Shown here: positions 27,518-36,159 of the stretch, piece by piece
Layout of the letters: every line of letters starts with the position of its first letter
Numbering within the stretch: position 1 is the first letter of the stretch
Assembly: GCF_008728835.1 (NCBI RefSeq)
Contig: NZ_CP042582.1
Coordinates: forward strand, 5,625,001-5,689,000
Direction of reading: 5' to 3'
Source: Hypericibacter adhaerens
GTDB taxonomy: Bacteria; Pseudomonadota; Alphaproteobacteria; Dongiales; Dongiaceae
Length of the DNA stretch: 64,000 bases
Position numbers and translations under genes: made by a program
The notes under the pieces: generated by a model
What the model was told of the DNA's origin: nothing
Database searches by the model: none
What the model saw: the letters and a program-made list of their open reading frames with translations, nothing else

Positions 27518-28711
27518 TCAGGCGCTCGCGAGCGCGCGGCTGCCCGCCTCGCGCTGGGCGCGCAGCGAGGCCGCCGTCAGGATCTTGTCGAGCGCCGTCG
27601 CGGCTACCGCCAGCCGGTGGTCGGCGGCGACCTTGGCCAGCGCGGCCTGGCGCATCTGCTGGCCGCGTTGCGGCGCGTCGAGCAGCAGGCGCACCGCATG
27701 GGCGAAGGCGGCGGCGTTGCCCAGCGTCGTCAGGATGCCGGTGGCGCCGCTCGCCACGATCGACGCGACGCCCGCGCTGTCGCCGGCCACCACCGGCAGC
27801 CCCGAGGCCTGCGCCTCCAGGAGCGCCATGCCATAGGCCTCGTTGATGGCGGGCCAGACCATGAGGTCGCTGCTGACATAGGCGGCGGCCAGCCGTTCGG
27901 CGCCGAGCGCGCCCGCGAAACGCAGCCGCTCGGTACCCACCGGGGCCAGCGCCGCTTCGACCTCGGCGCGGGCGGGCCCGTCGCCCACCACCAGGAGCTG
28001 CCAGCGCCGGTCCAGAACGCCGGCCAGCGCTTCGGCCAGCACGCGATAGGAGGCAAGCTTGTCGCCCGGCCGCATCATGCCCACCGCCAGGAGCCAGGGC
28101 TGCTCGGGATCGAGCCCATAGGCGGTCACGAGCTCGCGCTTGTGCCGCAGCCTCGCGGCCATCGCCGCCTGGAAGGGGCTCTCGTCGAGAAATGGCTTCA
28201 TCAGATGGAGGCCGCCGCCGTCGGACGAGGGCGACACCAGCGGGCGGACGCAGGCCATGTCGGTCGGGTTGAGCGCGATCACCGCGTCGGCGCGGCGGAT
28301 GGCGGCCTCGACCGCCGCGTGGCCCTCGGCCCAGGGTCCCTGGGCGCGCTTGGGCGCATGCGAGGCCTCGGCCACCACATAGGCGAGGCCCAGCGCGTCA
28401 GCCACGCGCGGCCCGATCCAGTCGGGCGCCTTGTAATAGAGATGGTAGGTCAGCCACAGGCTCGGGCGCTCTGCCTCGGGCAGCGCCCGCCAGCGCCGGA
28501 TCAGCCGCTCGGCCTGCTGCCGGCCCATCGCCGCGATCTCGGCTTGGCGGATGGGATTTCCGTCCGCCTCGCGCGACCGCAGCCGGCTCGCCAGCTCGAC
28601 CTCGTGATTGCCCTTGGCAAGCGCCGCCATCAGCAGCCGTGCCATGGCGCGGTCGCCCGAGGGGATCGGATGGCCCGGGGGCTTGAGGGGCGCATAGAAG
28701 GCGACCTTCAT
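27518..28711 (-). CDS. Glycosyltransferase family 4
   Basis: 397 aa, GT-B fold. N-terminal MKVAFYAPLKPPGHPIPSGDRAMARLL (donor-site loop with SGD), then the C-terminal half PWLLAVGMMRPGDKLASYRVLAEAL...QLLVVGDGPAR and the donor-binding ELYGMALLEAQASGLPVVAGD variant (here NEAYGMALLEAQASGLPVVAG, with the E-x7-E pattern). The start overlaps the stop of the upstream GT4 gene by 4 bases (ATGA). Probably builds a surface or extracellular glycan; linkage unknown. Confidence 0.88.
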   Translation of the reverse strand: MKVAFYAPLKPPGHPIPSGDRAMARLLMAALAKGNHEVELASRLRSREADGNPIRQAEIAAMGRQQAERLIRRWRALPEAERPSLWLTYHLYYKAPDWIGPRVADALGLAYVVAEASHAPKRAQGPWAEGHAAVEAAIRRADAVIALNPTDMACVRPLVSPSSDGGGLHLMKPFLDESPFQAAMAARLRHKRELVTAYGLDPEQPWLLAVGMMRPGDKLASYRVLAEALAGVLDRRWQLLVVGDGPARAEVEAALAPVGTERLRFAGALGAERLAAAYVSSDLMVWPAINEAYGMALLEAQASGLPVVAGDSAGVASIVASGATGILTTLGNAAAFAHAVRLLLDAPQRGQQMRQAALAKVAADHRLAVAATALDKILTAASLRAQREAGSRALASA

Positions 28712-29997
28712 GAGCGGGCACCCGCTGCGGCGCGGGCCGGCGCCGCCGCCGTTTCACCGGCGAGGGAAGGAGCAAGGCCGAAGCGGCGGCTCAGCCAGTC
28801 GATGCCCTGCGTCATGTCGAAATCGCGCCGCACCCGGTCTTGGCCCGCAAGGCCCAGCCGATGGCGCCGCTCGGGATCGCGGATCAGCCGCTCCAGGGCG
28901 GCCGCCAGGGCCGCCGGATCGCCCGGCGGCACCAGCAGCCCCTGGTCGCCGTCCTCCACCAGCTCGCCGATGCCGGGCAGCGCGCTCGAGACCACGGGCA
29001 GGCCCTGGCTCAGCGCTTCCATCAGCACGTTGGGCAGGCCGTCGCGGTCGCCGTCGGCGGCGATCACGCTCGCCAGCACGAAGAGATCGGCTGCCGCATA
29101 GGCCTCGATCACCCGTTCCTGCGGTTGCGCGCCGCGCCACTCGATCCGTTCGCCGAGCCCGAGCCGGGTCGCCTCGCGCTGCAGCGTCTCCTTGAGCGGC
29201 CCGCCGCCGACATGGACGAGCCGCCAGGCCAGACCCTGTGGCAACCGCGCCAGCGCCGCCAGCAGCACCTCATAGCCCTTCTTCGGCACCGCACGGCCGA
29301 CCGACAGCAAGCGCACGGGTTGCGCTTCGTCGCTGCCGTCGCGGCGCTCCTGGCGCCGCGCCGCGGGTGTCGGGAAGCGGTCGAAATCGAGCCCGTGATG
29401 CACCAGCGTGACCTTCGACGGCGTCGGCGCCAGGGCGGCCAGATGCTGGCGGCCCTCGCTCGTGCAGGTCACGAGCCAGTCGAGGCTGGCGAGCTTCTCG
29501 CGCTTCTCCCAGTCGGGCGTGGTCCAGATGTCCTTGGCGTGGGCCGAGCCGCTCCAGGGCAGATCGAGCAGCAGCGCCGTATAACGGGCGACCGAGGCGG
29601 GCGTATGGAGGAAATGGGCGTGCAGCCGTTTTACCCCCACCGGCATTTCCGCCGCCAGCACGAGAGCTTGGCCCAGACGGCGCAGCCGGTTGCGGGTGCG
29701 ATCGCGCCTGAGGTCGGCCATGAAGGCCTGCAGCAGCCGCGGATAGCGCGGGTGGCGCCGCATCCGTCGCCAGGCGCGCCAGACGCGCCACGGCTCGTGA
29801 TGGAGATATTCCGGCAGGTAAAGCACCGGCGCGCGAATCTCGCGATGGACCGGGTGGAGGGAGCGGTCGGTCGGATGGCGCAGCGAGACGATGCGGATAT
29901 CGAGCCCTCGTTCCTCGAGGGCGCGGATCTCCTGCGCGATGAAGGTCTCCGACAGCCTCGGATAGCCTTTGAGCAGAAAGGCGACGGTGTCTGCCAA
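28708..29997 (-). CDS. Glycosyltransferase family 4 (WcaL/colanic-acid-like)
   Basis: 429 aa. N-terminus FLLKGYPRLSETFIAQEIRALEERG is the hallmark of the WcaL-type subgroup. Mid-protein HAHFLHTPASVARYTALLL and GSAHAKDIW are typical. The C-terminal domain carries LLSVGRAVPKKGYEVLLAAL, VHVGGGPLKETL, DGLPNVLMEALSQGLPVVSS and GLLVPPGDPAALAAAL. First gene of the minus-strand run of ten; its upstream gap (29998-30126) is only 129 bases, so the run may continue from the gene at 30127-31371. Confidence 0.9.
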   Translation of the reverse strand: MADTVAFLLKGYPRLSETFIAQEIRALEERGLDIRIVSLRHPTDRSLHPVHREIRAPVLYLPEYLHHEPWRVWRAWRRMRRHPRYPRLLQAFMADLRRDRTRNRLRRLGQALVLAAEMPVGVKRLHAHFLHTPASVARYTALLLDLPWSGSAHAKDIWTTPDWEKREKLASLDWLVTCTSEGRQHLAALAPTPSKVTLVHHGLDFDRFPTPAARRQERRDGSDEAQPVRLLSVGRAVPKKGYEVLLAALARLPQGLAWRLVHVGGGPLKETLQREATRLGLGERIEWRGAQPQERVIEAYAAADLFVLASVIAADGDRDGLPNVLMEALSQGLPVVSSALPGIGELVEDGDQGLLVPPGDPAALAAALERLIRDPERRHRLGLAGQDRVRRDFDMTQGIDWLSRRFGLAPSLAGETAAAPARAAAGARS

Positions 29998-30126
29998 GGG
30001 GTTCTAGCGCCTCGCCATCAGCCGGACCCCGCGATCATGGCCGAGCCGCACCGGCCCTGTCGAGCGCCGCGGCGGGACGGGAATCATCAGCCTTGTCCGT
30101 GGTTTGAGAGCAGCTCGACGGTCGGC

Positions 30127-31371
30127 TCAGCCGATGCCGATCGCCGGGTTGTGGGTGGCGCGCCTGATCCGGGGCCGGCGCTGGCGGGCGAGCCACTGCT
30201 GGGCCAGGCGGTTCACGTTGTAAAGCCCGTCGAGCAGGCCCGGCACCACCACCTGCGAGGGCAGGCGCTGCTGCGGCAGCTGGCGCAGCGCGGTCGCCAT
30301 CATGTGCGGGTCGCGGTTGTTGCCTTCCTCGGTCAGCATCTGGATCAGGCCGAGATCGGCCGCGCGCGCCGCGCGGATGAATTGCTCGCGGCGCGGATGG
30401 GTGCGCGGAATGATGAGAGCGCGTTTGTCGAAGGAGAGGATCTCGCAGAAGGTGTTGTAGCCGCCCATCGCCACCACGCCGACAGCGGCCGCCATCAGAT
30501 GCTCCATCTGGGCATCGAAGGTGATGGCCTCGACGTTGGGCAGCTGCGCCGCCCGGGCCAGGAACTCCCCCTGGCGCTCCGACTGCATGAAGGGACCCAG
30601 CACCAGGAGCGCGGGATAGGGCAGGTGGCGGTCATGCTCGTAGGCCGAGAGCACCCAGTCGATCACGCCTTCGCCATCGCCGCCGCCGCCGGTGGTGACC
30701 AGCAGATAGGGGCTGGTGATCTTCTGCAGATGCGTCATCTGGCCATGCGCCGCCGAGAGGGAGCGAGGCAGATAGCCGGTATAGGTCATGCGCTTGCGGA
30801 CCGACCAGGGCACGTCGATGCCGGCGAGCGGATCGCCGCAGAGCTGCGGCAGGCCATAGACCCAGATATCGTCGTAGAGCTCGGCCACCGCCGGGATGAC
30901 GCGCTTGCGCTCCCACTCGGGCGCCAGCAGGGCCGGCTCGTCCAGCACGTCGCGCAGGCCCAGGATCAAGGGCGTGCCGCGCTCGCGCAGCATCTCGAGC
31001 GTCTCCAGCGCCTCGCCCCGGAGGCCGAGCGGCTCCTTGTCGACGATGAACAGATCGGGATCGAAGATGTCGGCGGTGTGACGGATGATCGAGGCGCGCA
31101 TCGCCAGCGTCTCCTCGATATCCACCAGGAGGCTGAGCGAGGTGTAGTCGCCGTTGCGCAGCTTGATCACGCCCGGGATGCGCACGAAATCGACGCGGGC
31201 GCGGAAATCGAACGAGCCGATGATCGGCGAGCCCGTCAGGATCAGGACCGAGAGATCCTTGTTGCGCTCGACCAGGGAATGCGCGATCGCGCGGCAACGG
31301 CGCAGATGGCCGAGTCCGAAGGTGTCGTGGCTGTAAATCAGCACGCGGGCGTTTCTGCGGGCTTCGCTCAT
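30127..31371 (-). CDS. MurG-like glycosyltransferase
   Basis: 414 aa from ATG 31371 (a TTG one codon earlier is also in frame). N-terminus RVLIYSHDTFGLGHLRRCRAIAHSLV, central LRDVLDEPALLAPEWE, then YLLVTTGGGGDGEGVIDWVL near 225 and GVVAMGGYNTFCEILSFDKRALIIP near 315, matching the donor-site region of GT28/MurG-type enzymes. It is a relative of the 25634-26833 protein. It starts 210 bases from the divergent large ABC gene, so the two may share a regulatory region. Substrate unknown. Confidence 0.85.
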   Translation of the reverse strand: MSEARRNARVLIYSHDTFGLGHLRRCRAIAHSLVERNKDLSVLILTGSPIIGSFDFRARVDFVRIPGVIKLRNGDYTSLSLLVDIEETLAMRASIIRHTADIFDPDLFIVDKEPLGLRGEALETLEMLRERGTPLILGLRDVLDEPALLAPEWERKRVIPAVAELYDDIWVYGLPQLCGDPLAGIDVPWSVRKRMTYTGYLPRSLSAAHGQMTHLQKITSPYLLVTTGGGGDGEGVIDWVLSAYEHDRHLPYPALLVLGPFMQSERQGEFLARAAQLPNVEAITFDAQMEHLMAAAVGVVAMGGYNTFCEILSFDKRALIIPRTHPRREQFIRAARAADLGLIQMLTEEGNNRDPHMMATALRQLPQQRLPSQVVVPGLLDGLYNVNRLAQQWLARQRRPRIRRATHNPAIGIG

Positions 31372-31581
31372 CAAGGCCGTCCGCTAGCGCTCACTCTCTC
31401 GATTTCCCCCGGGGCGGGACTATGCCATAGCGGCAAATCCCGATGAAAGCGAACTTATCGGGAAAATCCCTGACCCGGTCATGACTTGGCCGCTGTTCCG
31501 CGCGGCGGCCGGGTTCGCTATGGTAGAGGAAAGCCTCAAGGCCAGGTCTGGGGGGACCGGCCGAATTGCGGGGGATGGCGA

Positions 31582-34305
31582 TTGGAATCCAATCTTTTCA
31601 AATACATATGGCGACACAGCAAGGGCGAGCAGCTGGTCATCCTGCTCATCGTCGTGCTGTCCCAGCTGTTCTATTTCCTGTCGCTTGATCTGCCCAAGGC
31701 GATCGTCAACCGGGCCATCCAGGGCCAGGCCTTTACCGACGGGCGCACCACCACCCGGTTCTTCCCGATCGCTTTCGACGTGCCGGGTTTCCTCGAAGGG
31801 CTGGTCGGCCAGAAGCATGTCGTCCTGTTCGACGGCTTCCCGCTCGAACAGATCCCCTACCTGATCGCGCTCAGCATGCTGTTCCTGCTGCTCGTCATCA
31901 TCAACGGCGTCTTCAAGCTCCAGATCAATACCCAGAAGGGCCGGATGGGCGAGCGCATGCTGCGCCGCCTGCGCTACGAGCTGTTCGACCGCGTGCTGCG
32001 CTTCCCCCAGCTTCACTTCCGCCGCGTGAAGCAGGCCGAGATCGCCACCATGATCAAGGACGAGGTGGAGCCCCTGGGCGGCTTCATCGGCGATGCGTTC
32101 GTGGCGCCGGCCTTCCTCGGCGGCCAGGCCCTCACGGCGCTGGCTTTCATCCTGGCGCAGAGCTGGCTGCTCGGCGCCATCACGGTCGCGATCCTGCTGG
32201 CGCAGGCCATCATCATCCCGAAGCTCCGCGTCAAGGTGCTGATGCTGGGCAAGGCCCGCCAGTTGACCGCGCGCCAGCTCGCCGGGCGCATCGCCGAATG
32301 CGTCGACGGTTCCTCCGACATCCATGCCCACGATACCTCGAACTTCGAGCGGGCCGACATCGCCACCCGGCTCGCGCGCATCTTCGACATCCGGTTCGAT
32401 CTTTATCAGCGCAAGTTCGCGGTGAAGTTCCTGAACAACATGCTGGCGCAGATGACGCCCTTCCTCTTCTACCTGGTGGGCGGCTATCTCGCGATCACGG
32501 GCCATCTCGACATCGGCGGGCTGGTGGCGGTCATCTCCGCCTATAAGGACCTGCCGGGGCCGGTGAAGGAATTGATCGACTGGGATCAGCAGCGCCAGTC
32601 CGTGCAGATCCAGTATGAGCAGGTGGTCGACCAGTTCCAGCCGGACGGCGTGCTGGCCGCCGAGCTGCAGGCGATCGATGCGCCGGCCCCGCCGCTCGAG
32701 GGCGATGTCGCCTTCTCCAACCTCACCGTCATCGACGAGGCCGGCTCGCGCGTGCTCGACGGCATCGCCGCGAATTTCCCGCTGACCTCCAGGATCGCGG
32801 TGATCGGACCAGGCGGCAGCGGCCGCGAAGGCTTGGCGCTGGCGCTGATGCGGCTGATGCCGCCGGTTGCCGGCGGCATCTCGATCGGCGGCAAGAGCCT
32901 GGCCGAGATGCCGGAGGCGGTGACCGGCCGGCATATCGCCTATGCGGGGCCCGAGCCCTATCTCTTTCCCTTCTCGGTGCGCGAGAATCTGGTCTACGGG
33001 CTGAAGCATCGTCCGTTGCGCATGCCGGAATATGACGGGGCGGCTCTGGCCAAGCGCGAGGCGATCGTCCGCGAGGCGCGCCGCAGCGGCAATCCCGATT
33101 TCGATCTCAATGCCGACTGGATCGACTACGAATCCGCGGGCGTCGACGGGCCGGAAGCGCTCGAGGCGCGGCTGACGGCGCTGCTCAAGACCATCGAGCT
33201 CGATGAGGATGTCTATCAGCTCGGTCTCCGGGGCACGATCAACCCGGCCCAGCGCCCCGAGCTGGCCACCGCCGTCGTCGCCGCGAGGCGCGACCTGGCG
33301 CAGCGTCTCGCCGATCCGGCCATGGCGGCGCTGGTCGAACCCTTCGATCCCGACCGCTACAACAAGAACATGTCGGTGGCCGAGAATCTCCTCTTCGGCA
33401 CCGCCAAGGACGAGCTGGCGCCGGAACGGCTGATCGAGAACGACTATGTCCGCGAGCTGACGCGGCGCCTCGGCCTGCGCGACACGCTGGTCGACATGGG
33501 CCGCCAGATCGCGGAGACGATGATCGAGATCTTCGCCGATTTGCCGCCGGGCCATCCCTTCTTCGAGCAGTTCTCCTTCATCGGTGCCGAGGATCTGCCG
33601 CAGTTCCGCGCAATCCTGGGCCAGCTCGGCAAGACCGGCATCGCCAACCTGGACAAGAGCGCGCGGGCGCGCCTGATGCAGCTGACGCTGCCTTATATCG
33701 AGGCCCGCCACCGCCTCGGCCTGGTGGACGAGGCGATGGAGCGCCGCCTGCTCGAGGCGCGGCGCGCCTTCGCCGAGGGCCTGCCCGAAACGCTCAAGGG
33801 ATCGATCGAGTTCTATGACCGCGAGCGCTACAACGCGATCGCCAGCCTCCAGGACAACATCCTGTTCGGCCGCCTGGTCTATGGCCAGGCCCAGGCCGCG
33901 CAGAAGATCGGCCGCCTGATCGCCGAGGTGCTGGATGCGCGCCATCTGCGGGAATCGGTGCTGGGTGTCGGGCTCGATTTCCATGTCGGCATCGCCGGCA
34001 AGCGCCTGACCGCGGCCCAGCGCCAGAAGGTCGGGCTCGGCCGCGCGCTGCTGAAGCGCCCGCAGCTCCTGGTGCTGAACGAGGCGACCTCGCTGCTCGA
34101 CAATGCCAGTCAGATACGGATCGCCGATTCCATCCTCGGCAGCAAGGACAGCTTCGGTGTCCTATGGGTGCTCCACCGCGCCGACCTGGCGCGGCGGTTC
34201 GACCGCGTTCTCGTCATGAATGACGGGCGGCTGCTGGAGCAGGGGCCGCCTGCCGATCTGGATCGCTCCGGCACGACATTTCACGAGCTGGTTAACGCCG
34301 CTTGA
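31582..34305 (+). CDS. Large ABC exporter-like protein with degenerate, expanded ATPase domain
   Basis: 907 aa from a TTG at 31582 with GGGGGA 8 bases upstream; the open frame to 31486 has no better start. Residues about 5-350 form an exporter-type membrane domain (hydrophobic segments near 18-37, 90-110, 175-215, 290-312) with a type-1 exporter intracellular region (MGERMLRRLRYELFDRVLRFP). The ATPase part is abnormal: the P-loop at 409-417 is GPGGSGREG (Lys and Ser/Thr both lost), the signature is LTAAQRQ near 809, and Walker B is LLVLNEATSLLD (first Asp lost to Asn; E kept). The H-loop His near 865 is kept. Between P-loop and signature lie about 390 residues instead of roughly 110, including three NxxxG motifs after helical stretches (NLVYG 469, NLLFG 602, NILFG 759). 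It leads a triad with the next two genes. Confidence 0.85.
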   Translation: MESNLFKYIWRHSKGEQLVILLIVVLSQLFYFLSLDLPKAIVNRAIQGQAFTDGRTTTRFFPIAFDVPGFLEGLVGQKHVVLFDGFPLEQIPYLIALSMLFLLLVIINGVFKLQINTQKGRMGERMLRRLRYELFDRVLRFPQLHFRRVKQAEIATMIKDEVEPLGGFIGDAFVAPAFLGGQALTALAFILAQSWLLGAITVAILLAQAIIIPKLRVKVLMLGKARQLTARQLAGRIAECVDGSSDIHAHDTSNFERADIATRLARIFDIRFDLYQRKFAVKFLNNMLAQMTPFLFYLVGGYLAITGHLDIGGLVAVISAYKDLPGPVKELIDWDQQRQSVQIQYEQVVDQFQPDGVLAAELQAIDAPAPPLEGDVAFSNLTVIDEAGSRVLDGIAANFPLTSRIAVIGPGGSGREGLALALMRLMPPVAGGISIGGKSLAEMPEAVTGRHIAYAGPEPYLFPFSVRENLVYGLKHRPLRMPEYDGAALAKREAIVREARRSGNPDFDLNADWIDYESAGVDGPEALEARLTALLKTIELDEDVYQLGLRGTINPAQRPELATAVVAARRDLAQRLADPAMAALVEPFDPDRYNKNMSVAENLLFGTAKDELAPERLIENDYVRELTRRLGLRDTLVDMGRQIAETMIEIFADLPPGHPFFEQFSFIGAEDLPQFRAILGQLGKTGIANLDKSARARLMQLTLPYIEARHRLGLVDEAMERRLLEARRAFAEGLPETLKGSIEFYDRERYNAIASLQDNILFGRLVYGQAQAAQKIGRLIAEVLDARHLRESVLGVGLDFHVGIAGKRLTAAQRQKVGLGRALLKRPQLLVLNEATSLLDNASQIRIADSILGSKDSFGVLWVLHRADLARRFDRVLVMNDGRLLEQGPPADLDRSGTTFHELVNAA

Positions 34306-34361
34306 GCGGCTTGACCGGGAGAACCATTTCTTTCTGAAGGGCCCGGCACAGGAGGCCATGG

Positions 34362-34829
34362 ATGAGCATCAATCAGGAAGTCGAACTGCTGCGACGGATC
34401 CCGATGTTCTCGAAGATCGATCCGGCGAAGCTGCGGCTGCTGGCCTTCGCCAGCGAGCGCGTGACCTTCCCGGCCGGGGAAATCCTGTTCCATCAGGGCG
34501 ACCCCGCGGATGCCGCCTATCTGATCATCGACGGCAGCGTCTCGATCACGGTCGAGCTGGCGAGCGGGCCGCTCCTCGTGGCCAAGGTCGGCAAGGACCA
34601 GATCGTGGGCGAGATCGGCATCATCTGCGACGTGCCGCGCACCGCGACGGTCACCGCCGAGCAGCAGACCGTGACGCTCAAGATCACGCGCGACCTGTTC
34701 TTCCAGATGATCAACGATTTTCCCGTCATGGGCGTCGAGATCATGCGGGTGCTGGCGCATCGCCTCGAGCACACGACGGCGCAGCTGCGCAACTGCCAGC
34801 AGCGGCTCAACCAGCTCGAGCATGCGTGA
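34362..34829 (+). CDS. Single-domain cyclic-nucleotide-binding protein
   Basis: 155 aa consisting of one CRP-like cNMP domain and a C-terminal helix; no helix-turn-helix follows, so it is not a DNA-binding regulator by itself. Visible: LLRRIPMFSKIDPAKLRLLAF, FPAGEILFHQGDPADAAYLIIDGSV, and the phosphate-binding cassette VGEIGIICDVPRTATVTA with its Glu and Arg. It starts 57 bases after the ABC gene. It may act as a regulatory subunit for that protein. I recall that NHLM-type bacteriocin exporters carry fused cNMP domains, which makes the pairing reasonable. Confidence 0.88.
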   Translation: MSINQEVELLRRIPMFSKIDPAKLRLLAFASERVTFPAGEILFHQGDPADAAYLIIDGSVSITVELASGPLLVAKVGKDQIVGEIGIICDVPRTATVTAEQQTVTLKITRDLFFQMINDFPVMGVEIMRVLAHRLEHTTAQLRNCQQRLNQLEHA

Positions 34830-34866
34830 GGCCCGCGAGGGATCCCGGGCGCGAGACTGACGCCGG

Positions 34867-35358
34867 ATGAGCCGGCTCGATTCCTACATCCGCCGCATGC
34901 AGGCGCAGAAGCTCTGCCTCGATCAGGCGGCCCGCATGATCGGCCGGCGGCCCGGTCCCGTGCTGGAGCTGGGCTTCGGCAACGGGCGCACCTACGACCA
35001 TCTGCGCGAGCACTTCCCCGGCCGGGCGATCTACGTGTTCGACCGGCAACTCAATCCCCACCCCGATTGCATTCCGCCGGCGGACCTGGTGCGGCTCGGC
35101 GATTTCCGCGAGACGCTGCCGCGCTTCCTCGACGAGGCGCCGGAGCCCGCGGTCCTGATCCACGCCGATATCGGCACCGGCGACAAGATCGCGAGCCTCA
35201 GGCTCGCGCGCGACCTGACGCCGACGCTGGTCCATCTCCTGGCGCCGGGCGGGCTGCTGACGGGCGACCAGCCGATGAACGATGCGGAACTCGAAGCCCT
35301 GCCGCTGCCCGAGGGCGTGCAGCCGGACCGCTATCACCTCTATCGGCGCAAGGCCTGA
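34867..35358 (+). CDS. Small SAM-dependent methyltransferase (Methyltransf_17 type)
   Basis: 163 aa. The SAM-binding motif VLELGFGNGRTYDHLREHFPGR at about residue 31 is the signature of this small family. Also DRQLNPHPDC, then IHADIGTGDKIASLRLARDLTP and VHLLAPGGLLTGDQPM. It lies 37 bases after the cNMP gene in the same direction. Substrate unknown; methylation of a glycan, lipid or small molecule handled by the triad is an inference. It converges on xthA with a 12-base gap. Confidence 0.85.
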   Translation: MSRLDSYIRRMQAQKLCLDQAARMIGRRPGPVLELGFGNGRTYDHLREHFPGRAIYVFDRQLNPHPDCIPPADLVRLGDFRETLPRFLDEAPEPAVLIHADIGTGDKIASLRLARDLTPTLVHLLAPGGLLTGDQPMNDAELEALPLPEGVQPDRYHLYRRKA

Positions 35359-35370
35359 TCGCGGTCGCGG

Positions 35371-36159
35371 TCAGGCGAAATCCACCACCACCGGCACGTG
35401 ATCCGAAGGCTGCGCCCAGCCGCGCGCTTCGCGCAGCACCGACGCGCCCTTGAGCTGGCCCTTGAGCGGACGCGTCACCCAGATATGATCGAGACGCCGG
35501 CCCTTGTCGGACGCGTTCCAGTCGGCGGCGCGGTAGCTCCACCAGCTATAGAGCTTGTCCTTGGGCGGGATGAAGTGGCGCACGGCGTCGGTCCAGCCCA
35601 GCCCTTCCTGCAAACCCGTCAGCTTCTCCACCTCGATCGGCGTGTGGCTCACCACGTCGAGCAGCTGCTTGTGCGACCAGACGTCGGTCTCGAGCGGCGC
35701 GATGTTGAGATCGCCCACCAGGATCATCTTGCGCTGCGCCTTGCGCTCGCTCTGGAACCAGTCGGTCATCTCGTCGAGGAAGTCGAGCTTGTGCGCGAAT
35801 TTCGGGTTAGCCTTGCGGTCGGGGATGTCGCCGCCCGCAGGCACATAGAAATTATGCAGCTCGACGCCGCCCGGCAGCCTGACCGCGAGATGCCGGCAAT
35901 CGCCCTTGCCGCACCAGTCGGGCCCCTCGACCGGCTCGAGCGGCAGGCGCGAGAGGATCGCGACGCCGTTATAGCTCTTCATCCCGCGCCAGCGCCGGTG
36001 CGGATGGCCGCCGGGCAGCAGATCGGCATTGGGGAAGAGATCGTCATGGACCTTGATCTCCTGCATGCAGATCACGTCCGGGTCCCAGCGCTGGACCAGG
36101 CGGGCGAGATGGTCGAAGCGCAGGCGTACCGAATTGACGTTCCAGGTGACGAGACGCAT
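35371..36159 (-). CDS. xthA: Exodeoxyribonuclease III
   Basis: 262 aa from ATG 36159, giving the standard N-terminus MRLVTWNVNSVRLR; a frame to 36243 adds a non-conserved lead. AP endonuclease/3' exonuclease of base-excision repair. Active-site landmarks: DVICMQEIKV (metal Glu34), ILVGDLNIAP (Asp and Asn), WWSYRAADWNASDKGRRLDHIWVT (Asp), and the catalytic His in AQPSDHVPVVVDF. No strong ribosome site is visible upstream. Confidence 0.94.
   Translation of the reverse strand: MRLVTWNVNSVRLRFDHLARLVQRWDPDVICMQEIKVHDDLFPNADLLPGGHPHRRWRGMKSYNGVAILSRLPLEPVEGPDWCGKGDCRHLAVRLPGGVELHNFYVPAGGDIPDRKANPKFAHKLDFLDEMTDWFQSERKAQRKMILVGDLNIAPLETDVWSHKQLLDVVSHTPIEVEKLTGLQEGLGWTDAVRHFIPPKDKLYSWWSYRAADWNASDKGRRLDHIWVTRPLKGQLKGASVLREARGWAQPSDHVPVVVDFA

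Noticed and set aside
28840-31446. An 868-codon open frame on the + strand
   Set aside because: Antisense to two convincing glycosyltransferase genes; no motif.
31420-33984. An 854-codon open frame on the minus strand
   Set aside because: Antisense to the ABC protein gene, which has clear membrane and ATPase-like motifs; the antisense product has none.
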